Source: JAAYZM01 sp964510785 (GTDB lineage Bacteria > Actinomycetota > Actinomycetes > Actinomycetales > Cellulomonadaceae). From it: a DNA stretch of 5,309 bases. Under the pieces are notes generated by a model that saw only the letters and a program-made list of their open reading frames with translations, did no database searches and had not been told where the DNA came from. A program made the position numbers and the translations under genes. The stretch covers positions 1 to 5,309 of the forward strand of contig CAZECM010000142.1 of the NCBI GenBank assembly GCA_964510785.1, written 5' to 3'. Within the stretch, counting starts at the first letter, position 1; every line of letters begins with the position of its first letter. Shown in pieces: positions 1 to 5,309 of this stretch.

Positions 1-290
1 CGCAGCGTGCCGTACGCGAGCTCCGTCGCGAAGCCGGCGTCGCGGCCCCGGATGTTGCGCGATCGCAGCATCGGCGGGAGCACGAGGTTCGCGTAGGCGT
101 CCGAGCCGTCGACCTCGCGCAGCACGTCGTACGCCGCCATGCGGGCCGGGTCGGCCGTGCGGCGCCGTTCGCTCGGAGCGCTCGCGGAACGTTGCGGACG
201 CTGCTGACCACCCGGGCGTCGGTCGCGGCGGCCGCCGCTGCCGTGGCCCGATCCGCCTCGCCCGCCGTCTCGGCCCTGGCCCGCACTCAT
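1..290 (-). CDS. rsmB: RsmB, 16S rRNA (cytosine-967-C5)-methyltransferase, N-terminal part (cut by window edge)
   Basis: RsmB (Sun/Fmu) transfers a methyl group from S-adenosylmethionine to C5 of C967 in 16S rRNA. The reverse strand opens with ATG at 290 and reads 96 codons to the window edge without a stop. Residues 1-45 form a low-complexity Gly/Arg/Gln-rich, basic tail. From residue 47 the sequence (DPARMAAYDVLREV, then DAYANLVLPPMLR and FATELAYGTLR) matches the NusB-like RNA-binding domain that starts actinobacterial RsmB proteins. The methyltransferase domain with its catalytic cysteines lies outside the window. The ATG overlaps the fmt stop as ATGA, so the two genes are probably co-transcribed and translationally coupled. 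A weak GGTGA lies just upstream. Met51 is another possible start, but it would lose the coupling and the beginning of the domain. The family call is strong; the function of the basic tail is unknown. Confidence 0.88.
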   Translation of the reverse strand, partial: MSAGQGRDGGRGGSGHGSGGRRDRRPGGQQRPQRSASAPSERRRTADPARMAAYDVLREVDGSDAYANLVLPPMLRSRNIRGRDAGFATELAYGTL

Positions 291-1219
291 GCGTCACCGA
301 GCCGGGTACCGGACTCGAGCCGGGCGCCGCGGGCCCAGTCGGCGGCGGGCATCGCGCGTTTGCCCGTAGGCACGACGTCGCCAAGCGTCACGGCTCCCCC
401 GCCAGTGCCGACGACGACGGCGTCCTTGCGCACCTCGATCTCACCGGGGGCCAGATGGGTCTCGTCGCTCGGGCGCACCGGCCCGAGACCGAGCCGTGCG
501 CCGTCGGGCAGCGTGGTCCACGCACCGGGCGCGGGCGTGCAGCCGCGGATCAGCCGGTCCACGACGTAGGCGGGGCGTCGCCAGTCGACCTTGGCGTCCG
601 CGGGCAGTAGGCGGGGCGCGAGCGAGACGCCGTCGGTGGGCTGCGGGACGCCGTAGATCGTGCCGTCCTCGATCGCGTCGAGGGTGCGCACGAGCAGCTC
701 GGCCCCGGCGATCGCGAGCCTGTCGAGCAGGTCGCCCGCGGTGTCCCGGGGTCGGATCGTCTCGGTGAGCGTGCCGAACACCGGGCCGGTGTCGAGGCCC
801 TCCTCGATGCGGAACGTGCTCGCTCCCGTGATCTCGTCCCCAGCGATGATCGCGCGCTGCACGGGGGCCGCACCGCGCCAGGCCGGGAGCACCGAGAAGT
901 GCAGGTTGATCCAGCCGTGCTTGGGCACGTCGATCACCTCGGGGCGCAGGAGGGCGCCGTAGGCGACCACGGGGGCGGCATCGACGTCGAGCCGTGCCAG
1001 CTCGGCGATAAACTCCGGGCCACGCGGTGCGGCGGGGTCGAGCACCTCGATGCCTGCGTCGAGGGCGCGCTCCTTGATGGGGCTAGCCACGAGCTTGCGA
1101 CCGCGACCGGCGCGGGCGTCCGGGCGTGTCAGGACGGCGACGACCTCGTGCCGCGAGGCGATGAGCGCCTCGAGCGCAGGCACGGCGGGCGCGGGTGTGC
1201 CCGCGAAGAGGAGACGCAT
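287..1219 (-). CDS. fmt: Methionyl-tRNA formyltransferase
   Basis: Fmt formylates Met-tRNAfMet with 10-formyl-tetrahydrofolate, making the initiator tRNA for bacterial translation. The 310-residue length is normal for the family. The N-terminal Rossmann-like catalytic domain starts MRLLFAGTPAPAVPALEAL. Residues 32-51 (RPDARAGRGRKLVASPIKER) are the basic loop that in E. coli Fmt helps recognise the initiator tRNA acceptor end. The catalytic triad is visible as Asn105 and His107 in INLHFSVLPAWRGAAPVQ and Asp143 in GLDTGPV, equivalent to N106/H108/D144 of E. coli. The C-terminal OB-fold domain begins near residue 200 and contains DRLIRGCTPAPGAWT. The ATG at 1219 places the conserved N-terminus exactly and has no Shine-Dalgarno-like run, but a TAAGAT lies 6 bases before it, suggesting a leaderless message. 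The TGA overlaps the rsmB start. In many actinobacteria fmt directly follows priA; here they are separated by a divergent HNH gene. Confidence 0.97.
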   Translation of the reverse strand: MRLLFAGTPAPAVPALEALIASRHEVVAVLTRPDARAGRGRKLVASPIKERALDAGIEVLDPAAPRGPEFIAELARLDVDAAPVVAYGALLRPEVIDVPKHGWINLHFSVLPAWRGAAPVQRAIIAGDEITGASTFRIEEGLDTGPVFGTLTETIRPRDTAGDLLDRLAIAGAELLVRTLDAIEDGTIYGVPQPTDGVSLAPRLLPADAKVDWRRPAYVVDRLIRGCTPAPGAWTTLPDGARLGLGPVRPSDETHLAPGEIEVRKDAVVVGTGGGAVTLGDVVPTGKRAMPAADWARGARLESGTRLGDA

Positions 1220-1225
1220 GGGTCG

Positions 1226-1231
1226 ATCTTA
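1226..1231 (-). promoter_or_regulatory. Putative -10 element (TAAGAT) for a leaderless fmt transcript
   Basis: On the minus strand TAAGAT fits the actinobacterial sigma-70-type -10 pattern TANNNT and is followed by 6 bases (CGACCC) and then the fmt ATG. A transcript starting the usual 6-7 bases after such a -10 would begin at, or one base from, the start codon, giving a leaderless mRNA. This form is common in actinobacteria. No purine-rich ribosome-binding site lies before the ATG, which agrees. At 17-18 bp spacing the -35 position reads CCGAGC/ACCGAG, which does not resemble TTGACA. The call therefore rests on the -10 and its spacing only. Confidence 0.5.
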
Positions 1232-1377
1232 GGTGGGAGGGGGCTACTGCTCGGTCCCGGCGTGGCGTTCTGGGGAGCCCTGTGGGTCGGGGGCGGGACG
1301 GAGCCCCGTGGATCGGAGACTCGGCGCCGTGGAAGTCCTGTGGGGCGAGATTCGGTTGAGTTTCTGCTGGTCGGGGG

Positions 1378-1406
1378 TTGCGATTGACACTGGTGTTCGA
1401 TACGAT
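1378..1406 (+). promoter_or_regulatory. Promoter of the HNH gene with a PafBC/RecA-independent DNA-damage-type motif
   Basis: Two readings share one -10 element, TACGAT at 1401-1406. As a standard promoter, TTGCGA (1378-1383) stands exactly 17 bp before it. As a RecA-independent damage promoter (TTGTCRGTG-N8-TANNNT, the PafBC-dependent class described in mycobacteria), TTGACACTG (1384-1392) is followed by exactly 8 bases and then TACGAT, with 7 of 9 positions matching. The first six bases of that element are also a perfect TTGACA, but only 11 bp from TACGAT, too close to act as a normal -35. The right half of an actinobacterial LexA box, GTTCGA (1395-1400), lies in the spacer; the left half is poor (3 of 6). 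Six bases separate TACGAT from the ATG at 1413, so a leaderless transcript is expected. The presence of a promoter is fairly well supported; the regulator is inferred. Confidence 0.6.
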
Positions 1407-1412
1407 ATCAGG

Positions 1413-2948
1413 ATGAACCGGACACCGCGCGAAGCCGTTCAGGGTTCACCCCTGGGTGTTGACGCGGGTGCGCTCGTGGATGCGTGGGATCGGCTTGCCG
1501 GCGTGGTCGGTGACAGCGCGGTCGCGGATGCGCAGCGTGCGCGGGTGGATGCGATGCGGGCGTTGGAGGACGTGAAGTGTGCGGCGGCTGCAGCGCAAGC
1601 CGAGCTGGCGGTCGCGATCGTGCGCGCCGAGGTGGCTGCTGCGGAGGCCGCGTGCGACGCGGCGGAGCGTGACACGGCCGAGCGTGACGCGGTGGCTCGC
1701 GATGGATTCGGGGGCGCCGTCGAGTCAGCCGCGCTGTCTCGGTCACGGGCGGGGTCGCGGGTTCGTGAGCGCAAGGTGATGCAGGCGCGGCGGTCGGGGA
1801 TCGGGCAGGTGGCGTTGGCGCGGCGGGAGTCGCCGGCGCGGGCGCAGGTGCTCGTCGGGGTCGGGGAGGCCCTGGTCAACGAGATGCCACACACCTTGGC
1901 TGCGGTGCGCTGTGGTGCGGTGAATGAGTATCGGGCGCAGATCCTGGTGACCGCGACCGCGTGCCTGGACAAGGAAGCCCGTGCCCGGGTGGATCGGGAG
2001 CTGTGCTCTGACCCGGGTGCGTTGCAGGGGGTGGGGACGAAACGGTTGAAGGCTCTGGTGGAGCGTGCGGCCTACCGGGAGGACCCGGTCGCTGTGGTGC
2101 GCCGCAACGAGCGCTGTGAAGCTGAGCGGGGTGTGAGCATGCGCCCGGCGCCGGGCGGGATGGTGTACCTGACGACGTTGGTGCCGTTGGCCCAGGGGGT
2201 GGCGGTGTACGCGAACTTGCAGCGCACCGCCGATGCCGCCCGTGCCAGCGGTGATGAGCGCTCACGTGCCCAGCTGATGGCCGACACCCTGGTCGAGCGC
2301 GTGACCGGGCAGGCGACTGCGGATGCAGTCCCGGTCGCCGTGAACCTGATCATGAGCGACGCCACCCTCCTCGCCTCGGGCCACGAGCCGGCGGTCATGG
2401 ACGGCGGGCACATGGTCCCCGCCCAGGCGGCGCGTGAGCTCGTTGCTACGGCGATGGACTCGCTCGAAACTCTGGACGACGTGGACTTACCGGTGAAGGT
2501 CGGTGCGTGGGTGCGCCGGGTGTACGCCGACGCGGGTGGAAACCTGATCGCCATGGATTCTCGGCGTCGGACGTTCCCCGAGGGGTTGGGTGCGTTGCTG
2601 CGCGTTCGTGATCAAGGATTGTGTCGTACTCCGTGGTGCGACGCACCGATCGCGCACGCCGACCACGTGACCCCGCACGTCGCAGGCGGTGCGACGAGCG
2701 CCGCGAACGGTCAGGGGCTGTGCGCGGGGTGCAACTACACCAAGCAAGCCAACGGATGGACCCAGCACGCTGACCCTGACGCGCCCCGGCACACCGTGAC
2801 GACCGTGACCCCCACGGGGCACACGTACACCTCCACCGCGCCCGCAGCACCGACACCGCTCAGACGTCGGGCGGAGGCTGACGTCACGTACCGCGACGAG
2901 TCACCCGTCGAGATCGCCGTCGAACGCTTCATCTTGCACGCCGCCTGA
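1413..2948 (+). CDS. DUF222 domain / HNH endonuclease family protein (13E12-type)
   Basis: This 511-residue protein is a probable DNA-cutting or DNA-binding HNH protein whose cellular role is unknown. Residues 15-400 are the DUF222 region typical of the actinobacterial 13E12 repeat family. Residues 42-97 are alanine- and charge-rich, with repeated AERD units, and probably helical. The HNH zinc-finger nuclease motif is at 404-444: Cys404/Cys409 and Cys437/Cys440 as metal ligands, Asp417-His418 as the catalytic start, His422, Asn432, and Asn441/Lys444 where classic HNH enzymes have a final His. A Thr/Pro-rich tail with TPTGHTYTSTAP (466-477) follows, as in relatives. No signal peptide or membrane segment is seen. 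I chose ATG 1413 because family-like sequence starts there and promoter elements lie just upstream; the in-frame GTG at 1233 would translate the promoter. Of the first 20 codons, 8 end in A/T, against 3 in fmt and 3 in priA, hinting at separate ancestry. The gene is intact and converges on priA. Confidence 0.9.
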   Translation: MNRTPREAVQGSPLGVDAGALVDAWDRLAGVVGDSAVADAQRARVDAMRALEDVKCAAAAAQAELAVAIVRAEVAAAEAACDAAERDTAERDAVARDGFGGAVESAALSRSRAGSRVRERKVMQARRSGIGQVALARRESPARAQVLVGVGEALVNEMPHTLAAVRCGAVNEYRAQILVTATACLDKEARARVDRELCSDPGALQGVGTKRLKALVERAAYREDPVAVVRRNERCEAERGVSMRPAPGGMVYLTTLVPLAQGVAVYANLQRTADAARASGDERSRAQLMADTLVERVTGQATADAVPVAVNLIMSDATLLASGHEPAVMDGGHMVPAQAARELVATAMDSLETLDDVDLPVKVGAWVRRVYADAGGNLIAMDSRRRTFPEGLGALLRVRDQGLCRTPWCDAPIAHADHVTPHVAGGATSAANGQGLCAGCNYTKQANGWTQHADPDAPRHTVTTVTPTGHTYTSTAPAAPTPLRRRAEADVTYRDESPVEIAVERFILHAA

Positions 2949-2954
2949 CAGGGA

Positions 2955-5066
2955 TCAGTCGATGTCTCGCGGATCCACGTGGACCCGGGCGATCCCGCCC
3001 TCCCGCTTGGCGGACCGGACCGCGAGCGAGGCGTGCAGCTCGGCAGCCAATGCCGCGCCGCCCGCGTAGCCCACCCGCAGCAGTGTGCGGACGGGCGCGT
3101 CGAGCGAACCGCTCAGTGCCTGGGCGTCGCGACCCAGGGCACGCTCGTCCACGGGAACGGGACCGAGCACCTCCCCGCCGTCGGGCAGCACGATCCGACC
3201 CACGAGGGCGTCGACCGCCTCACGCGTCCCCGTCACCGTCGCGAGCCGCACGGCGGGCGGCAGCCGCAGCTCGCGCCGCTCGGCGAGCTCACGGGCCGCG
3301 AAGCCCGCAGGGTCCCAGCGCACGAGTGCCTGCGTGGGCACGGGCGCGGCGTCGCCCACGAGCAACACCTGCCCACCGGCGGAGCCCGGCCGCACGAGCG
3401 ACGCAGCCTCAAGCCAGCGCCGCAGCGCGTCCTCCGCCGCGTACAGCCCCCACCGGCCCGTCCACACCGCCGCGTCCAGCAGCAGTGCCGCCGCGTAGCC
3501 GCGCGCAGCCACGGGCTCGGCGCCGGGAGTCGCGACCACGATCGCGGGCTCGTCGGGCACGGCATCGAGCACCCCCGGCTCGGAACCGGACTGCCTGACT
3601 CGCGCCCCGGGGAAGGCTCGACCCAGCTCCTCGGCCGTGCGCTCCGAGCCCACGCGCACGGACCGCATGGTGTCGTGCCCGCACTCGGCACAGCGCCACG
3701 AACCCACGAGGCTGCCGCACCACTGGCACGACGCCGGCCCGTCGCGCCGCAGCCCGAGCGGCCCGTGGCACGTGGCGCACGACGCCACATTGCGGCACCG
3801 TGCGCACGCCGTGACGGGCACATAGCCGCGCCGCGGCACCTGGACCAGCACCGGGCCTGCCTTGAGCCCGTCCAGCACCGCACGGTGCGCCTGGGAGGGG
3901 ATGCGCGCGTGCGCACCAGCACCCTCGCGGGCGAGCTCCTCGCTCGTCAGTGCGCGCACCCGCGGCGTGCGATCCCGCACGGTCGCCCGGTTCGCCGCGA
4001 CCGCGTGCGCCCAACGCGTCTCGACGAGTCGCTGGGCCGCCGTGGACCGGGAGAACGAACCGATGAGCAAGGCACAGCCCGCCTGCTCGGCCCGCAGCGC
4101 GAGCACCTCACGCACGTGCGGGTACGGGGCGCGCGGCTCGGCGTGCATCGCGTCGCCGTCCTGCCAGCAGACGGCGAGCCCGAGGTCGGCCACGGGCGCG
4201 AACGCCGCCGCGCGCGTCCCGACGATCACCCGGGCGGCACCGCGCTTCGCGGCGAGGAACGCACGGTAGCGTGGCGCCGGTCCGTCCTCGGCGCGCAGTG
4301 CCACGTGGCCGCCGTCGGCCCCGGGCTTCCACGCGGGTACGCCCCGCGCCTCGAGCGCCGCGGTCACCTGGGCCACGTGCGAGGCGGTGGGGACGACGAC
4401 GACGGCCCCTCGGCCCGATGCGAGGCACGAGGTGACCGCCTCGGCGATACCAGCCGCCCAACCACGCGAGGCCCCGCCCGGCAACGCCGTCCACACCGCC
4501 CGCGGCGACTCCCCCGCGGCGAGCCGCGTCAACAGAGCGGCGCCGCCCACCAGGTCGGTCCATGCCGCCGCCGTGAGCTGGGGCGGCGCCACGGGCACGG
4601 CGTCGGGCCACGTCTCGCCCTCGATGCGCGCGTGGCGGGGCGGCACCGCGAGGCGGAGCACGTCCGCGCGCGTCCCGGCGTAGCGCCGCGCGACTGCGGT
4701 CACGAGCCGCCACACGTCGGGGCTCAGCAGTGGTTCCCCGGAGATGACGGCGCGCAGCGGGGCGAGCTCCCCGAGATGCTCGGACTCGGCCGCGCGCTCG
4801 ACGACGAAGCCGGAGACGAGCTTGCCCGCGAACCTCACCCGGACCCGCGCACCGACCTCGGCCTCGGCGTCCATCGACGCGGGGATCGCATAGTCGAAGA
4901 GCCGGTCAAGGTGCGGCGGGCTGAGCTCGAGCACCACGCGGGCGATCGGCAGCTCCGCCGCGAGCTCCACTCCCCCGGTGACCCGCCGTCGTCGGGGAGC
5001 GAGCCCGGGCAGCGCGGGCTGCACCGACGGCCCGTCTTGCGCCGTGTGCTCGGGAGACGTTGTCAC
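2955..5066 (-). CDS. priA: Primosomal protein N' (PriA), actinobacterial ATP-site-degenerate form
   Basis: PriA recognises stalled or repaired forks and directs replisome reloading. In actinobacteria it is thought to lack helicase activity. The 703-residue protein has the 3'-DNA-binding domain at about 38-145 (ARVVLELSPPHLDRLFDYAIP, then VGARVRVRFAGKLVSGFVV). In the helicase core the Walker A position reads GGASRGWA (197-204) with no GK[ST], and motif II reads QDGDAMH (302-308) instead of DEEH. The zinc-binding insertion is complete: Cys421/424, 430/433, 447/450 and 459/462, equivalent to the eight cysteines of E. coli PriA. The C-terminal domain ends RVHVDPRDID. GTG 5066 is chosen because earlier in-frame starts would overlap metK, while GGTGGGA at 5074-5080 gives a 7-base spacing. 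The gene follows metK by 58 bases on the same strand and meets the HNH gene tail-to-tail after 6 bases. Loss of ATPase motifs is normal for this phylum, not decay. Confidence 0.95.
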   Translation of the reverse strand: MTTSPEHTAQDGPSVQPALPGLAPRRRRVTGGVELAAELPIARVVLELSPPHLDRLFDYAIPASMDAEAEVGARVRVRFAGKLVSGFVVERAAESEHLGELAPLRAVISGEPLLSPDVWRLVTAVARRYAGTRADVLRLAVPPRHARIEGETWPDAVPVAPPQLTAAAWTDLVGGAALLTRLAAGESPRAVWTALPGGASRGWAAGIAEAVTSCLASGRGAVVVVPTASHVAQVTAALEARGVPAWKPGADGGHVALRAEDGPAPRYRAFLAAKRGAARVIVGTRAAAFAPVADLGLAVCWQDGDAMHAEPRAPYPHVREVLALRAEQAGCALLIGSFSRSTAAQRLVETRWAHAVAANRATVRDRTPRVRALTSEELAREGAGAHARIPSQAHRAVLDGLKAGPVLVQVPRRGYVPVTACARCRNVASCATCHGPLGLRRDGPASCQWCGSLVGSWRCAECGHDTMRSVRVGSERTAEELGRAFPGARVRQSGSEPGVLDAVPDEPAIVVATPGAEPVAARGYAAALLLDAAVWTGRWGLYAAEDALRRWLEAASLVRPGSAGGQVLLVGDAAPVPTQALVRWDPAGFAARELAERRELRLPPAVRLATVTGTREAVDALVGRIVLPDGGEVLGPVPVDERALGRDAQALSGSLDAPVRTLLRVGYAGGAALAAELHASLAVRSAKREGGIARVHVDPRDID

Positions 5067-5073
5067 GGCCCTA

Positions 5074-5080
5074 TCCCACC
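5074..5080 (-). promoter_or_regulatory. Putative ribosome-binding site for priA
   Basis: On the minus strand GGTGGGA lies 7 bases before the GTG at 5066. It is a partial match to the anti-Shine-Dalgarno complement (GGAGG-like with one change). It supports GTG 5066 as the start, because longer in-frame starts fall inside metK. The match is modest and G-rich stretches are frequent here. Confidence 0.35.
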
Positions 5081-5099
5081 ACTGTCCGCTGACGCCCGG

Positions 5100-5113
5100 G
5101 AACGACGTCGCTC
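5100..5113. repeat. 14-bp imperfect palindrome between metK and priA
   Basis: GAACGACGTCGCTC is symmetrical around GACGTC, with one mismatched pair (third and twelfth bases). It lies in the 58-base gap between the metK stop and the priA start. With no loop and no following T-run it does not look like an intrinsic terminator. It could be an operator half-site pair or chance in GC-rich DNA; the rest of the gap shows no strong -10 element. Confidence 0.25.
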
Positions 5114-5124
5114 GGGGCTGTGGA

Positions 5125-5309
5125 TCAGGCGCGTGCCGCGGCGACCAGGTCGTCGACCCGGTTGGTCTGCTCCCACGTGAACTCGGGCAGCTCGCGGCCG
5201 AAGTGGCCGTAGGCGGCGGTGCGCCGGTAGATGGGTCGCAGCAGGTCGAGGTCACGGATGATCGCGGCCGGACGCAGGTCGAACACCTCGCGGATCGCGG
5301 CCTGGATCC
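5125..5309 (-). CDS. metK: S-adenosylmethionine synthetase (MetK), C-terminal part (cut by window edge)
   Basis: MetK makes S-adenosylmethionine from methionine and ATP, the methyl donor that RsmB, encoded further along, also uses. Only the last 60 residues are present, after a 2-base partial codon at the window edge. They read IREVFDLRPAAIIRDLDLLRPIY and then TAAYGHFGRELPEFTWE. This is the highly conserved C-terminal end of bacterial MetK, where FDLRPAAII and YGHFGR are family hallmarks. The final residues (RVDDLVAAARA) are variable, as usual, and end with TGA at 5125-5127. The catalytic and methionine-binding loops lie outside the window. The gene runs in the same direction as priA, 58 bases upstream of it, so read-through transcription into priA is likely; no hairpin terminator is seen in the gap. 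Confidence 0.96.
   Translation of the reverse strand, partial: IQAAIREVFDLRPAAIIRDLDLLRPIYRRTAAYGHFGRELPEFTWEQTNRVDDLVAAARA

Larger units (their letters stand above)
1220..1412. other. Divergent intergenic region between fmt and the HNH gene
   Basis: This 193-base stretch separates two genes transcribed away from each other and carries a promoter-like element at each end. The + strand is G-rich, with G-runs at 1236-1238, 1240-1243, 1272-1275, 1284-1286, 1289-1293, 1295-1297, 1342-1345 and 1374-1378. The octamer CCTGTGGG occurs at 1279-1286 and 1337-1344. The + strand frame is open from a GTG at 1233 into the HNH gene, but the 60 encoded residues show no DUF222-like sequence and no ribosome-binding site, so I treat it as non-coding. 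I see no RNA gene, terminator hairpin or insertion-sequence ends in it. Confidence 0.6.

Noticed and set aside
1233..1412. In-frame GTG at 1233 as the start of the HNH gene
   Set aside because: It would translate the G-rich intergenic region and the promoter, adds 60 residues with no family-like sequence, and lacks a ribosome-binding site at a sensible distance.
1220..2954. Insertion-sequence ends or target-site duplication around the HNH gene
   Set aside because: I compared the flanks by eye and found no convincing inverted or direct repeats; the gene encodes no transposase.
2971..2985. TCCACGTGGA palindrome near the HNH/priA junction as a terminator
   Set aside because: It is inside the priA coding end, has no loop and no T-run, and is short.
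2979..5180. A very long open frame on the + strand opposite priA
   Set aside because: The translation is His/Arg/Pro/Gly-rich with no recognisable domain, which is what the antisense of a GC-rich gene gives. priA on the other strand has clear family motifs over the same bases.
5067..5255. Longer PriA starting up to position 5255
   Set aside because: The added residues are the out-of-frame reading of metK plus the intergenic gap; PriA-like sequence begins only after GTG 5066.
5304..5309. GGATCC at the very end of the window as a cloning-site boundary
   Set aside because: The bases read in frame as MetK, and the same hexamer also occurs at 2971-2976, so it needs no special explanation.
1..5309. 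tRNA, rRNA, CRISPR array, riboswitch or toxin-antitoxin pair
   Set aside because: The window is nearly filled by five protein genes; the two gaps over 50 bases show no repeats, cloverleaf or small coupled frames.

Overview
The window is very GC-rich (about 70% by eye) and carries a metK - priA - fmt - rsmB gene set, all on the minus strand. Together with an ATP-site-degenerate PriA and a DUF222/HNH (13E12-type) gene, this points to an actinobacterium. A Micrococcales/Cellulomonas-like host is my best guess from protein style, but that is inference only.

Layout, left to right. Positions 1-290 (minus) hold the N-terminal 96 residues of RsmB, the 16S rRNA m5C967 methyltransferase, cut by the window edge. 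Positions 287-1219 (minus) hold complete fmt, methionyl-tRNA formyltransferase, whose stop overlaps the rsmB start in ATGA. Positions 1220-1412 are a divergent intergenic region with promoter-like elements for fmt (left) and for the HNH gene (right). Positions 1413-2948 (plus) hold a complete DUF222/HNH endonuclease-family gene. After a 6-base tail-to-tail gap, 2955-5066 (minus) holds complete priA. Positions 5125 to the window end (minus) hold the last 60 residues of MetK.

The minus-strand genes are housekeeping: methionine activation (metK), replication restart (priA), initiator-tRNA formylation (fmt) and rRNA modification (rsmB). In many actinobacteria they lie close together in this order. 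Here a single plus-strand DUF222/HNH gene sits between priA and fmt. Its first codons use more A/T third bases than those of its neighbours.

The most interesting signal is the promoter of the HNH gene. TTGACACTG-N8-TACGAT (1384-1406) has the exact geometry of the RecA-independent DNA-damage promoter used by PafBC in mycobacteria (TTGTCRGTG-N8-TANNNT), with two mismatches. It overlaps an intact right half of an actinobacterial LexA box and lies 6 bases before the ATG. Several M. tuberculosis 13E12 genes are known LexA targets, so damage induction is plausible. No wholly new multi-gene system is evident.
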